Below, in pieces: positions 48,492-57,425 of a stretch of DNA of 64,000 nt; within the stretch, counting starts at the first letter, position 1, and each line of letters starts with the position of its first letter. The DNA comes from Pseudomonas entomophila L48. GTDB lineage: Bacteria > Pseudomonadota > Gammaproteobacteria > Pseudomonadales > Pseudomonadaceae. Location of the stretch: contig NC_008027.1 of assembly GCF_000026105.1 (NCBI RefSeq), forward strand, positions 4,174,501 to 4,238,500. Direction: 5' to 3'. The translations under genes were made by a program, and so were the position numbers. The notes beneath the pieces are model-generated. The model made no database searches and was not told the DNA's origin. It saw only the letters and a list, made by a program, of their open reading frames with translations.

Positions 48492-49847
48492 ATGCCCCTC
48501 AGCCACAGCATCCGCAGCTACCTCCACGGCACCGACAAGCGCGCCGAACGCGACTACATGCCGGAACTGGCCGGCGCCACCCTGCAGGACTCGCCGAGCC
48601 TGTCACGCCTGACCGTGTGGCTGACCGCGACCCTGCTGCTGGTGGCGCTGGCCTGGGCCAACTTCGCGGTGCTCGACGAAGTCACCGTCGGCGAGGGCAA
48701 AGCCATCCCCTCCAGCAAGGTGCAGGTGATACAGAACCTCGAGGGCGGCATCGTCACCGAGATCTTCGTGCGCGAAGGGCAGATGGTGGACAAGGGCGCG
48801 ACGTTGCTGCGCCTGGACGACACGCGTTTCAAATCCAACAAAGGCGAAAGCGAAGCCGACCGCTACGCCCTCACCGCCCAGGTCGAACGCCTGTCGGCGG
48901 AGTCAGAAGGCCGCCCCTTCGCGCTGTCGGATGAGGTGCGTGCCAAGGCACCGCAAGTGGCCGAGGACGAAGCCGCCCTGTACGACTCGCGCCAGCGCCG
49001 CCTGGCCAGCGAGAAACAAACGCTCAATGAACAGCTGCGACAGAAGACCCAGGAACTCGCCGAGTTCCGCTCCAAGGTCGATCAATACCGGTCGGCCTTG
49101 GGCCTGCTGCAGCAGGAGCTGGACATGTCCTCGCCGCTGGTGGGCAAGGGTGCCATCTCACCGGTGGAAATCCTGCGCCTCAAGCAGCGCACCGTCGAGG
49201 CTCGCGGCCAGCTCAACGCCACCAGCCTGGCAATCCCCCGCGCCGAAGCCGCGGTGGCGGAGATCAGGAGCAAGATCCAGGAAGCCGACGCGGGCTTTCG
49301 CTCCGACGCCGCCAAGGAGCTCAACGACAAACGCACGGAGCTGTCGAAGATCACCGCCACCAGCATCGCCATCGACGACCGGGTCAACCGCACCACCGTG
49401 GTGTCACCGGTGCGCGGCATCGTCAAGTTGCTCAAGGTCAACACCATCGGTGGCGTAGTGCAGCCCGGCAGCGACCTGGTGGAGATCGTGCCGATCGAGG
49501 ACAACCTGCTGATCGAAGCCAAGGTACGGCCACAGGACGTGGCGTTCCTGCATCCGGGGCAGACGGCGATGGTCAAGTTCAGCGCCTATGACTACACCAT
49601 CTACGGCGGGCTCAAGGCCAAGCTGGAGCTGATCGGCGCCGACACGGTGACCGATGACAAGGGCAATGCGTTCTACCTGATCCAGGTGCGCACGGAGAAA
49701 AACCATCTGGGTGGGGATAACAAGCCGTTGCTGATCATCCCGGGGATGGTGGCCACGGTGGATATCATCACCGGGCAGAAGAGCGTGCTGGACTATCTGT
49801 TGAAGCCGGTGCTGAAGGCACGAACGGAGGCGTTGCGAGAGCGGTGA
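48492..49847 (+). CDS. HlyD-family membrane fusion protein, LapC-like
   Basis: The 451-residue periplasmic adaptor is anchored by one helix (about 41-62, LTVWLTATLLLVALAWANFA), has a lipoyl half-motif (VQVIQNLEGGIVTEIFVREG), a long coiled coil (about 120-290) and a C-terminal beta-domain (VVSPVRGIVKLLKVNTIGGV, QDVAFLHPGQTAMVKFSAYD). It connects the ABC transporter to the TolC channel. Ribosome site GGAGGTGA lies 5 bases before the ATG, and the gene is 47 bases after the ABC gene. Confidence 0.93.
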   Translation: MPLSHSIRSYLHGTDKRAERDYMPELAGATLQDSPSLSRLTVWLTATLLLVALAWANFAVLDEVTVGEGKAIPSSKVQVIQNLEGGIVTEIFVREGQMVDKGATLLRLDDTRFKSNKGESEADRYALTAQVERLSAESEGRPFALSDEVRAKAPQVAEDEAALYDSRQRRLASEKQTLNEQLRQKTQELAEFRSKVDQYRSALGLLQQELDMSSPLVGKGAISPVEILRLKQRTVEARGQLNATSLAIPRAEAAVAEIRSKIQEADAGFRSDAAKELNDKRTELSKITATSIAIDDRVNRTTVVSPVRGIVKLLKVNTIGGVVQPGSDLVEIVPIEDNLLIEAKVRPQDVAFLHPGQTAMVKFSAYDYTIYGGLKAKLELIGADTVTDDKGNAFYLIQVRTEKNHLGGDNKPLLIIPGMVATVDIITGQKSVLDYLLKPVLKARTEALRER

Positions 49848-49857
49848 GGCCACCCCC

Positions 49858-49944
49858 CTGTAGGAGCGGCTTCAGCCGCGATAAAGGCGACGCGGTGCCT
49901 GGTACCCGCTTCGCGGGTGATCGCGGCTAAAGCCGCTCCTACAG
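49858..49944. repeat. REP inverted pair
   Basis: Arms 49858-49882 and 49920-49944 of the GTAGGAGCGGCTTCAGCCGC family lie between the convergent HlyD and DTW genes. Confidence 0.87.
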
Positions 49945-49948
49945 AGGT

Positions 49949-50542
49949 CTACCCATGATTACGTTGATAGGTCTCGGCCCCCATGGCTTCGATCTGCCCT
50001 TCGATCAACGCCTCGAACGGGCGCAGCAAGGCATCGAAACCGGTCGGCGCCTCCAGCACGTTCAACGCCTGCACCACCGCCTCCAGCGTCGACAGAGCGC
50101 CCGGCTCCGGCGCCTTGCGCAAGCGGTAGCGCGAGGGCGGAACATCGCCCAACGTCACCCGTGGCAGCGCCTCGAGCAACGGGTTCAGGTACAGCATCTT
50201 GCGCGCCTTGCGCCAGGTGCCATCGGGGACGATCAACAGCAGCGGCAGGCTGTCATCACTTCCATAAGCCTGCAGCACTTCGGCCCCCTCTCCAGGGAAC
50301 AGCAGCACCGGTCGGTAGCCTGGCGTGGCCAGCAGTGCTTCCAGGTCGTCGAACACCTCGCCGATCCGCAGTTCAGCGTTGACCAGGCCAAGCGCCGCCA
50401 GCCGCGCGGTATTCAGGGCGTGCGAGGTTTCGCTGGGGTGCTGCAAGACGATCACTCGGGTACAGCTGTCGAGGCGTGGAATCAGCGGGCAGAGGCAATG
50501 GGAGAGCGGACGCAGGCAGCGGCCGCAGCGAGGTCTGGACAT
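49949..50542 (-). CDS. tapT: DTW-domain tRNA-uridine aminocarboxypropyltransferase
   Basis: The 197-residue enzyme belongs to the DTW family (E. coli TapT/YfiP), which makes acp3U at position 47 of tRNA from S-adenosylmethionine. Visible are an N-terminal zinc-like Cys cluster (CGRCLRPLSHCLCP), HPSETSHALNTA and the name motif as PDGTWRKARKMLYLNP. The ATG at 50542 has GGAG upstream; the longer frame adds 20 unlike residues. Confidence 0.9.
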   Translation of the reverse strand: MSRPRCGRCLRPLSHCLCPLIPRLDSCTRVIVLQHPSETSHALNTARLAALGLVNAELRIGEVFDDLEALLATPGYRPVLLFPGEGAEVLQAYGSDDSLPLLLIVPDGTWRKARKMLYLNPLLEALPRVTLGDVPPSRYRLRKAPEPGALSTLEAVVQALNVLEAPTGFDALLRPFEALIEGQIEAMGAETYQRNHG

Positions 50543-50592
50543 GGAGGGCTCCTTCGGGCGCGTAGTTTGCCACAGGGCTGCGTCGCAGCCCA

Positions 50593-50646
50593 TCGCCGGC
50601 AAGCCGGCTCCAACACCAGACCGGGTAGGAGCCGGCTTGCCGGCGA
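50593..50646. repeat. REP inverted pair
   Basis: GCCGGC-type REP copies (50593-50611 shortened and 50625-50646) face each other between tapT and the chemoreceptor gene. Confidence 0.82.
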
Positions 50647-50653
50647 ACAGGCC

Positions 50654-52219
50654 TCAACGATTGAACCGCTCCGCCAGGCTGTGCAGGTACTCCGCCATGC
50701 GCTCCAGGTCCTGGCTGATCTCGGCGCCCTGCTTGGCCTGCCCGGCACTTTCATCGCACAGGTGGGCGATGCGCACGATCTGCTGGTTGATATCTTCGGC
50801 CACATGGCTCTGCTGCTCGGACGCCGTGGCCATCTGCTGGCTCATGCCGGTGATGCGGCTGACCGCCTGGGCAATGCCGGCCAGCGCCTCCTGCACGGCC
50901 TCGACACTGTGCACACTGTCCTGGGAGATCTGCTGGCCACGGCTGGCACTGGCCACCGCGCGGTCGGCGCCGCTGCGCAGGCTGGCAATGATGTGATGGA
51001 TCTCCTCGGTCGAAGTACGGGTGCGCTGGGCCAGCGAGCGGACCTCGTCGGCGACCACCGCGAAGCCCCGGCCCTGCTCGCCAGCCCGCGCCGCCTCGAT
51101 GGCGGCATTGAGCGCCAGCAGGTTGGTCTGCTCGGCAATCGAGGTGATGACATCCACCACGCCGCCAATCGACTGAGTCTGCTCAGCCAGCGCATTGACC
51201 GCCTGGCCGATATCGCCGACCGCCTCGCGCATGCTGCCCATCGCCCGCAGACTCTGCTCGGCCAGCTCGCTGCCCTGCTGGGCGAGGTGGTCGGCATCGC
51301 TGGCGGCGTGGGCCGTGCTCTGCACATTGTGGGTAACCTGCTGGATGGTCGCGGCCATCTGCGCGATGGCCGTGGCCGACTGGTCGGTCTCGCTGCGCTG
51401 GCGGTCGAGCATCTGCGCCTGGGCACCGGATAGGTCCGAGGACTGCGCGGCCCGTGACTTGACCCCGACCCCGGCGTCCACCAGGCGCGTCAGCGCGGTC
51501 TGCAGGCGCGCCTCTTCGCTGATGATGGCCAGGTCGAGCTGGCCCTGCAGGCCGGGGTTGTCGCTGTAGGTCAGGGCCACCAGCGGGCTGGTGAACGCCT
51601 TGGGGTGCTCTTCGAGCGTGCGGCGGATGGCCTGGTTCTGCCGGTGCTCGACCAGGTACCAGGCCGCCAGCAGGCTGGCCATCAGCACCCCGAGCGCCGC
51701 GTACGCGGGTAACCAGAGATAGGCGGCGGCCGACAGCAGGCCAGCGCCGATCAGCGGCCAACCATGCCCGACGCCGTGGCCCAGGCGGGCCGCCAGAGGC
51801 ACCGGAGACCGGCCGGCGCGCAAGCGCGCATATAGATTTTCGGCCCGGCGGATCTGCTCACGGGTCGGCACCGAGCGTACCGACTCGTAGCCACTGATGC
51901 GGCCATTCTCGTAGATCGCCGTGACATAGGCGCTGACCCAATAGAAATCACCGTTCTTGGCGCGGTTCTTGACCACGCCCATCCAGGGCTTGCCTTGCTT
52001 GATGGTGTCCCACATATGGCCGAAGACCGCCGGCGGCATGTCGGGATGACGCACCAGGTTGTGCGGCTGGCCCACCAGTTCGTCGTAGGTGAAACCGCTG
52101 ATGGCCACGAATGCGTCGTTGCAGTAGGTGATGCGGCTGTTCAGGTCGGTGGTGGAAATCAGCCGCTGGTGTTGGGGGAAGGTTCTTTCGTGCTCAGTGA
52201 CGGGCAAATTCATGCGCAT
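50654..52219 (-). CDS. aer: Aerotaxis-type chemoreceptor (PAS-MCP), Aer-like
   Basis: The 521-residue receptor has an N-terminal PAS domain (about 15-115, [20 protein letters not shown] and [11 protein letters not shown]), a short membrane anchor of two helices (about 160-205) with no sizeable periplasmic domain, and a cytoplasmic signalling domain (about 265-521) with the hairpin tip [20 protein letters not shown]. This is the Aer layout, in which a flavin-bound PAS senses redox. No methylation-site spectrum can be judged by eye. P. putida has several Aer paralogues. Confidence 0.9.
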   Translation of the reverse strand: MRMNLPVTEHERTFPQHQRLISTTDLNSRITYCNDAFVAISGFTYDELVGQPHNLVRHPDMPPAVFGHMWDTIKQGKPWMGVVKNRAKNGDFYWVSAYVTAIYENGRISGYESVRSVPTREQIRRAENLYARLRAGRSPVPLAARLGHGVGHGWPLIGAGLLSAAAYLWLPAYAALGVLMASLLAAWYLVEHRQNQAIRRTLEEHPKAFTSPLVALTYSDNPGLQGQLDLAIISEEARLQTALTRLVDAGVGVKSRAAQSSDLSGAQAQMLDRQRSETDQSATAIAQMAATIQQVTHNVQSTAHAASDADHLAQQGSELAEQSLRAMGSMREAVGDIGQAVNALAEQTQSIGGVVDVITSIAEQTNLLALNAAIEAARAGEQGRGFAVVADEVRSLAQRTRTSTEEIHHIIASLRSGADRAVASASRGQQISQDSVHSVEAVQEALAGIAQAVSRITGMSQQMATASEQQSHVAEDINQQIVRIAHLCDESAGQAKQGAEISQDLERMAEYLHSLAERFNR

Positions 52220-52359
52220 CGTTGGCGGTCCCTTGCTTATCCAGATGAATGGAAAAATCATCAAAGCAAGTAGATGTTTAGCAGAAGGCCATCACGTCAG
52301 CGGTCAAGTTTTGTAGGAAATTTACTCGACCTGACAGAATGTGCTGAGCAGGGCCTGGG

Positions 52360-53253
52360 TCAGCCTACGTTGAGCTGGCTCTTGAGCAGGTCGCGGAACG
52401 TCTGGATCAAGGGTTCCCGGCTACGACCACGGCGGATGATCAGGGAAAACGGCGCCTGGTAACCAAAGGTGGCCGGCGACAACACGCGCAGGTCGCCCTT
52501 GTCGACCCAGGCCTGGGCATAGTGCTCGGGCAGGTAGCCAATGTAGGCGCCGGAGAGAATCAGAATCAGCTGCGCCTCCATGCTCTCCACCGTGGCCGCG
52601 CTGTGCTTGAAGCCATGGCGGGCCAGTTCGGCCTGGCTCCAGTAGCCGCGCCCAACCATGCGCTGCTGGGTGACCACCGGTTCCGGGATGCGCCGCTCGG
52701 CGAACAACGGGTGGCGGCTGCTGCAATACAGCCAGTGCTGCTCGCGGTACAACGGTTGGTACACCAGGCCGCTCATCCGCGAGGAAAAGGCACCGATGGC
52801 CAGGTCCAGGCGGTTGTCCTGCACCCCCAGTTGCAGCTCGTAGGGGCTGGAGACCGACAGATGCAAGTGCACCGCCGGGTGCTCCTGGCTGTAGGCGCCG
52901 ATGGCTTCGGCCAACGGCAGGGCGCGGTCGCCGACGGTGGAGTCGATCACCCCCAGGTTGAGGGTGCCGCGCAGCTCACCCTTGAGCGCCGCCGCGTACT
53001 GTTCGAAGCCGTCCAGCTCGCCCAGCAGGCGCAGTGTTTCCTGGTGGAACAGCTCGCCCTTGCTGGTAAGGCTGAAGCCGCCCCGGCCGCGATGGCAGAG
53101 CACGATGCCCAGGGCACTTTCCAGCTGGCTCATGTAGGTGCTGATGGCCGAAGTCGACAGGTTGAGGTCGCGCTGGGCGTTGGCGAACCCCTGGTGGCGC
53201 ACCACGCTGGCGAAGATCCGCAGCAGTTTCAGGTCGGGCAGCGATGAGGCCAT
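52360..53253 (-). CDS. gbuR: LysR-type regulator, GbuR-like
   Basis: The 297-residue LysR protein has the N-terminal helix-turn-helix (NAQRDLNLSTSAISTYMSQL) and an effector domain (LNLGVIDSTVGDRALPLAEA). It is divergent from gbuA with a perfect palindrome between them, matching the P. aeruginosa gbuR-gbuA pair that responds to 4-guanidinobutyrate. The role is inferred from synteny and family. Confidence 0.85.
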   Translation of the reverse strand: MASSLPDLKLLRIFASVVRHQGFANAQRDLNLSTSAISTYMSQLESALGIVLCHRGRGGFSLTSKGELFHQETLRLLGELDGFEQYAAALKGELRGTLNLGVIDSTVGDRALPLAEAIGAYSQEHPAVHLHLSVSSPYELQLGVQDNRLDLAIGAFSSRMSGLVYQPLYREQHWLYCSSRHPLFAERRIPEPVVTQQRMVGRGYWSQAELARHGFKHSAATVESMEAQLILILSGAYIGYLPEHYAQAWVDKGDLRVLSPATFGYQAPFSLIIRRGRSREPLIQTFRDLLKSQLNVG

Positions 53254-53309
53254 GGGGCAACGGGTCCGCGGGCTGGAAATGGCCAGAGTCTAACTCGCCT
53301 TCGCGCTGA

Positions 53310-53331
53310 TAGTTCAGAAAATCCTGAACTA
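53310..53331. promoter_or_regulatory. Candidate GbuR operator
   Basis: TAGTTCAG and CTGAACTA are perfect 8-base inverted arms around AAAATC, 57 bases before the gbuR ATG and 149 bases before the gbuA start, as expected for a LysR-type site in a divergent region. Confidence 0.6.
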
Positions 53332-53479
53332 AGTTTTTGTCGGTAGCGATTCTTCCCGGGCACTACCTTGCGCAGACTGCGGCGAAATGTCCCTGTCCGC
53401 CGAGATGACCCGATCATCCAGGTGCACGGCGGCACAGGTTCGAACAAACAGAACAATCGACCGACTGATGAGGCCCACC

Positions 53480-54430
53480 GTGGACAAGATTCTCCACCAA
53501 CCACTGGGCGGCAACGAAATGCCGCGTTTCGGCGGCATCGCCACCATGCTTCGCCTTCCCCACCTGCAAAGCGCCGCGGGCCTGGACGCCGCCTTCATCG
53601 GCGTGCCCCTGGATATCGGCACCTCGCTGCGCTCGGGCACCCGCTTCGGCCCGCGGCAGATCCGCGCCGAGTCGGTGATGATCCGCCCGTACAACATGGC
53701 CACCGGCGCCGCCCCGTTCGACTCGCTGTCGGTGGCCGACATCGGTGACGTGGCGATCAACACCTTCAACCTGCTGGACGCCGTGCGCATCATCGAAGAG
53801 GCCTACGACGAGATCGTCGAGCACAATGTCATCCCGATGACCCTGGGTGGCGACCACACCATCACCCTGCCTATCCTGCGCGCCCTGCACAAGAAGCACG
53901 GCAAGATCGGCCTGGTGCACATCGATGCCCACGCTGACGTCAACGACCATATGTTCGGCGAGAAGATCGCCCACGGCACCACCTTCCGCCGCGCGGTGGA
54001 GGAAGGCCTGCTCGATTGCGACCGCGTGGTGCAGATCGGCCTGCGCGCCCAGGGCTACACCGCCGACGACTTCAACTGGAGCCGCCGCCAGGGCTTCCGT
54101 GTGGTGCAGGCCGAAGAGTGCTGGCACAAGTCGCTGGAACCGCTGATGGCCGAAGTGCGTGAAAAGGTCGGTGGCGGCCCGGTGTACCTGTCGTTCGACA
54201 TCGACGGCATCGACCCGGCCTGGGCGCCTGGCACCGGCACCCCGGAGATCGGCGGCTTGACCACCATCCAGGCGATGGAGATCATCCGCGGTTGCCACGG
54301 CCTGGACCTGATCGGCTGTGACCTGGTCGAAGTCTCCCCACCCTACGACACCACCGGCAACACCTCGTTGCTGGGCGCCAACCTGTTGTTCGAAATGCTC
54401 TGCGTGCTGCCAGGCGTGGTGCGCCGCTAA
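53480..54430 (+). CDS. gbuA: Guanidinobutyrase (ureohydrolase)
   Basis: GbuA hydrolyses 4-guanidinobutyrate to 4-aminobutyrate and urea in arginine catabolism. The 316-residue product has all manganese ligands: His126 (GGDHTITL), Asp149, His151 and Asp153 (HIDAHADVND), and Asp240 and Asp242 (SFDIDGIDPAWAPGTGTPE). The GTG at 53480 gives the family start MDKILHQPLGGNEMPRFGG and has GAGG upstream; an upstream in-frame ATG would add 31 unlike residues. Agmatinase or guanidinopropionase activity cannot be excluded. Confidence 0.92.
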   Translation: MDKILHQPLGGNEMPRFGGIATMLRLPHLQSAAGLDAAFIGVPLDIGTSLRSGTRFGPRQIRAESVMIRPYNMATGAAPFDSLSVADIGDVAINTFNLLDAVRIIEEAYDEIVEHNVIPMTLGGDHTITLPILRALHKKHGKIGLVHIDAHADVNDHMFGEKIAHGTTFRRAVEEGLLDCDRVVQIGLRAQGYTADDFNWSRRQGFRVVQAEECWHKSLEPLMAEVREKVGGGPVYLSFDIDGIDPAWAPGTGTPEIGGLTTIQAMEIIRGCHGLDLIGCDLVEVSPPYDTTGNTSLLGANLLFEMLCVLPGVVRR

Positions 54431-54443
54431 GGCGAGCCTCCCC

Positions 54444-54530
54444 CTGTAGGAGCGGCTTCAGCCGCGATCACCCGCGAAGCAGGTGCCAGAGACGGCGGTG
54501 CCTGCTTCGCGGCTGAAGCCGCTCCTACAG
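54444..54530. repeat. REP inverted pair
   Basis: GTAGGAGCGGCTTCAGCCGC-family copies (54444-54468 and 54508-54530) lie after gbuA. The remaining 148 bases to the symporter hold no gene I can support. Confidence 0.85.
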
Positions 54531-54678
54531 GCAATGAAAAGCACGCTGAAAGATTGACCCCGGCAGGAGCCATTCGGGAGGGCCATAGAGGCCCGCCAAC
54601 ACACGACAGGACCGCCGGGCGCCTTGCACCGTCCGGACGGCCGATCTCGCCATAATAAAGATAATCGGGAGACCCCCA

Positions 54679-56058
54679 ATGGCCTTGGACATCATCGTTG
54701 TACTGATCTATGCCGTCGGCATGCTCGGGCTTGGCTGGTACGGCATGCGGCGAGCAAAAACCCATGAAGACTACCTGGTGGCCGGGCGCAACCTCGGCCC
54801 GACCCTGTACATGGGCACCATGGCCACCACCGTGCTCGGCGGCGCCTCCACCGTCGGTACCGTGCGCCTGGGCTATGTCCACGGCATCTCCGGCTTCTGG
54901 CTGTGCGCCGCGCTGGGCCTGGGGATCATCGCTCTCAACCTGTTCCTCGCCAAACCCCTGCTGCGCCTGAAGATCTTCACCGTGACCCAGGTGCTGGAGC
55001 GCCGCTACAACCCCATGGCGCGCCAGGCCAGCGCGGCGATCATGCTCGCCTATGCGCTGATGATCGGCGTTACCTCGACCCTGGCCATGGGTACCGTGCT
55101 GCAGGTGCTGCTCGACGTGCCGTTCTGGATGGCGCTGCTGTTCGGCGGCGGCGTGGTGGTGGTGTACTCGACCATCGGTGGCATGTGGTCGCTGACCCTG
55201 ACCGACATCGTCCAGTTCATCATCAAGACCGTGGGCCTGATGTTCATCCTGCTGCCGGTGTGCCTGTACAAGGCCGGTGGCTGGGACACCCTGGTGGCCA
55301 AGCTGCCGGCGGCCAGCTTCAGCTGGACCACCATCGGCTGGGACACCATCATCACCTACTTCCTGATCTACTTCTTCGGCATCCTGATCGGCCAGGACAT
55401 CTGGCAGCGGGTGTTCACCGCCCGTGACGAGAAAGTCTGCCAACGCGCCGGCACCACCGCCGGGATCTACTGCGTGCTGTACGGCCTGGCCTGCGCCATG
55501 ATCGGCATGGCCGCCCATGTGCTGATGCCGGACCTGGCCAACCCGAACAACGCCTTCGCCGAGATGATCAAGGGCCAGTTGCCTGAAGGTATCCGTGGCC
55601 TGCTGATGGCCGCCGCCCTGGCCGCGATGATGTCCACCGCCAGCGCCGGCCTGCTGGCCGCCTCGACCACCCTGACCGAAGACCTGCTGCCCAAGCTGCG
55701 CGGCGGCAAGCAGTCGAGCCTGGGCGTCAACCGCCTGTTCACCCTGCTCACCGGCCTGGTGGTGCTGGGTATCGCCCTGGCGGTGAACGATGTGATCAGC
55801 GCCCTGACCTTGGCCTACAACCTGCTGGTCGGCGGCATGCTGATCCCGCTGATGGGGGCGATCTTCTGGAAGCGCGCCACCACCGCCGGCGCCATCGCCA
55901 GCATGTCGCTGGGCTTCGCCACTGCGCTGTTCTTCATGTTCAAGGATGGCCTGGACGCCAACTCGCCGATCTACTACAGCCTGGCCGTCGGCCTGGTGAG
56001 CTTCGTGGTGGTCAGCCTGGCCTCGCGCAAGCCGGTATCGGCAGTCAACCTCGCCTGA
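54679..56058 (+). CDS. Sodium:solute symporter family protein
   Basis: The 459-residue membrane protein has about twelve to thirteen helices and SSS features (GGASTVGTVRLGYVHGISGF, AAALAAMMSTASAGLLAAST, KLRGGKQ). It follows gbuA in the same direction and matches the gbu-linked symporter of P. aeruginosa (PA1418 region), so uptake of guanidinobutyrate or a related compound is likely but unproven. The start has GGGAGACCCCCA before the ATG. Confidence 0.88.
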   Translation: MALDIIVVLIYAVGMLGLGWYGMRRAKTHEDYLVAGRNLGPTLYMGTMATTVLGGASTVGTVRLGYVHGISGFWLCAALGLGIIALNLFLAKPLLRLKIFTVTQVLERRYNPMARQASAAIMLAYALMIGVTSTLAMGTVLQVLLDVPFWMALLFGGGVVVVYSTIGGMWSLTLTDIVQFIIKTVGLMFILLPVCLYKAGGWDTLVAKLPAASFSWTTIGWDTIITYFLIYFFGILIGQDIWQRVFTARDEKVCQRAGTTAGIYCVLYGLACAMIGMAAHVLMPDLANPNNAFAEMIKGQLPEGIRGLLMAAALAAMMSTASAGLLAASTTLTEDLLPKLRGGKQSSLGVNRLFTLLTGLVVLGIALAVNDVISALTLAYNLLVGGMLIPLMGAIFWKRATTAGAIASMSLGFATALFFMFKDGLDANSPIYYSLAVGLVSFVVVSLASRKPVSAVNLA

Positions 56059-56062
56059 CATG

Positions 56063-56117
56063 TTCGCCGGCAAGCCGGCTCCTACAGGATTTGTGTAGGA
56101 GCCGGCTTGCCGGCGAA
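56063..56117. repeat. REP inverted pair
   Basis: Perfect 24-base arms (56063-56086 and 56094-56117) of the GCCGGC family with a 7-base loop, 4 bases after the symporter stop. Confidence 0.87.
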
Positions 56118-56127
56118 GCAGAAACGC

Positions 56128-56164
56128 AAAAGGCCGCCGCATCGTGCAGATGCGGCGGCCTTTT
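56128..56164 (-). terminator. Terminator of the PA1414-like gene
   Basis: On the minus strand AAAAGGCCGCCGCATC pairs with GATGCGGCGGCCTTTT around a short TGCAC loop, starting 9 bases after the small gene's stop. The stem is long and GC-rich and ends in a T-run. Confidence 0.85.
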
Positions 56165-56172
56165 GCCTGGTT

Positions 56173-56301
56173 TCAGCGGCGACGCGGCTGGCGCTTGCGC
56201 TGTTCTTCGTCGGTTGGAATCGGCACCGGCTGCAGCGGTGGCGGGAGCAAGCCCAGGGCGACGGCGAGGTCGTGGAGCCAGTTATACATGCGTTGGTTCA
56301 T
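56173..56301 (-). CDS. PA1414-like small protein, 42 residues
   Basis: The 42-residue frame begins MNQRMYNWLHDLAVALGLLP, continues PPPLQPVPIPTDEEQRKRQP and ends in four basic residues. I recognise it as a PA1414-family protein from its pattern and neighbours: as in P. aeruginosa it lies between a LysR gene (PA1413-like) and the symporter/gbu genes. In P. aeruginosa the PA1414 transcript is Anr-induced and yields the small RNA SicX. An ANR/FNR-like box lies 115 bases upstream here, and a strong terminator follows. The weak GGGGGC before the ATG leaves translation uncertain. Confidence 0.75.
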   Translation of the reverse strand: MNQRMYNWLHDLAVALGLLPPPLQPVPIPTDEEQRKRQPRRR

Positions 56302-56415
56302 AATGCCCCCTTGACGGGTCAGCCTCACGGTCAATCGATTCTGCGATGCTTCATACAGATCATAGACCTATGTCCTGTACTGCGCATGCTTCTGATCTTA
56401 CAGATATGGGCGATT

Positions 56416-56429
56416 TTGACCCGAATCAA
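56416..56429 (-). promoter_or_regulatory. ANR/FNR-like box
   Basis: The minus strand reads TTGATTCGGGTCAA, matching the FNR/ANR consensus TTGAT-N4-ATCAA in 9 of 10 defined positions. It overlaps the stop of the upstream LysR gene and lies before the PA1414-like gene. A possible -10, TAAGAT (56400-56395), is closer to the box than the classic spacing, so the exact promoter is uncertain. Confidence 0.6.
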
Positions 56430-57319
56430 GCGGACGCCGCAGCATCCGACGGCCGGTCAATCGTTTCGCTTTGTTGCAAATCGATCCACGCCTGCAGATT
56501 TGCACCGCGCATGCCCTGGCGCCACATCAACCAGGTCACGGCGTGATCGAAGGGTGCCTGCAACCGATGCGCGCGCACCCGGTCACGCCCAGGCAGGCTG
56601 TCGAGCATCGATTGTGCCATGAGCGCCACGCCCGCCCCAGCGATCACACACGCCAACATGCTCTGGTACGACTCGATTTCCATCACCCGGCCCATGGGCG
56701 TGTGGGCATGGGCGTACCAGGCCTCCAACCGCATGCGGTACGAGCAGCCCTGGCGGAAGGTGAACACCGCCTTGCCAGCGACATCCTTGGCGCTGTGCAC
56801 CGCGGGGTGCTCGGGGCTGGTGATCAGCACCAGCGTCTCGTCGCACAGTGGTATGCCGTCCAGCCCGGCCAGGTTGAGCGGGCCGTCCACCAACGCCGCG
56901 TCCATCCGGTGGCTCAGCACACCTTCCAATAGTTCGCCGCTGGGCGCTGCCTGGACTTGCAGGTTCACCTGCGGATACGCCTGGTGGTAGCGCGCCAGCA
57001 GCGCCGGCAGATGGATGGCCGCCGTGCTGTACATGGTGCCGAGCACGAAGTCCCCCGCTGGCTGGCCACCTTGCACGGCGGCCATGGCCTCGTCACGCAG
57101 GTTGGACAGGCGGTTGGCGTAGTCCAGCAACACCTTGCCTGCCGGCGACAGTTGCAGGCGCTGACGTTCACGCAGGAACAGCTCCACCCCCAGTTGCTCT
57201 TCGAGCTGGCGCAGGCGCGTGGACAGGTTCGACGGCACCCGGTGCAGGCGCTCGGCGGCGCGGGTGACCGATCCTTCCTCGGCCACGGCCTGGAAGATGC
57301 GCAGTTGGCTGAACTCCAT
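56426..57319 (-). CDS. LysR-type regulator of the divergent MFS gene
   Basis: The 297-residue product has the LysR helix-turn-helix (SVTRAAERLHRVPSNLSTRL) and an effector domain (FVLGTMYSTAAIHLPALLAR). The ATG at 57319 has GGAGAAGATC upstream; a TTG four codons earlier is less likely. It is divergent from the YbfB-like MFS gene over 106 bases holding a perfect palindrome, so it probably controls that transporter. It resembles PA1413. Confidence 0.87.
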   Translation of the reverse strand: MEFSQLRIFQAVAEEGSVTRAAERLHRVPSNLSTRLRQLEEQLGVELFLRERQRLQLSPAGKVLLDYANRLSNLRDEAMAAVQGGQPAGDFVLGTMYSTAAIHLPALLARYHQAYPQVNLQVQAAPSGELLEGVLSHRMDAALVDGPLNLAGLDGIPLCDETLVLITSPEHPAVHSAKDVAGKAVFTFRQGCSYRMRLEAWYAHAHTPMGRVMEIESYQSMLACVIAGAGVALMAQSMLDSLPGRDRVRAHRLQAPFDHAVTWLMWRQGMRGANLQAWIDLQQSETIDRPSDAAASA

Positions 57320-57355
57320 GATCTTCTCCAAAACAGAACAACTTGATCATCATTA

Positions 57356-57370
57356 TTCAATTTTATTGAA
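57356..57370. promoter_or_regulatory. Candidate LysR operator
   Basis: TTCAATTTTATTGAA is a perfect 15-base inverted repeat in the AT-rich LysR/MFS divergent region, 36 bases before the LysR ATG and 55 bases before the MFS ATG. Confidence 0.5.
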
Positions 57371-57425
57371 AGTCAAGGCGCCCTACCCTGCCATCCATCA
57401 CATCCCTTCGTGCAGGAGACTTTCC

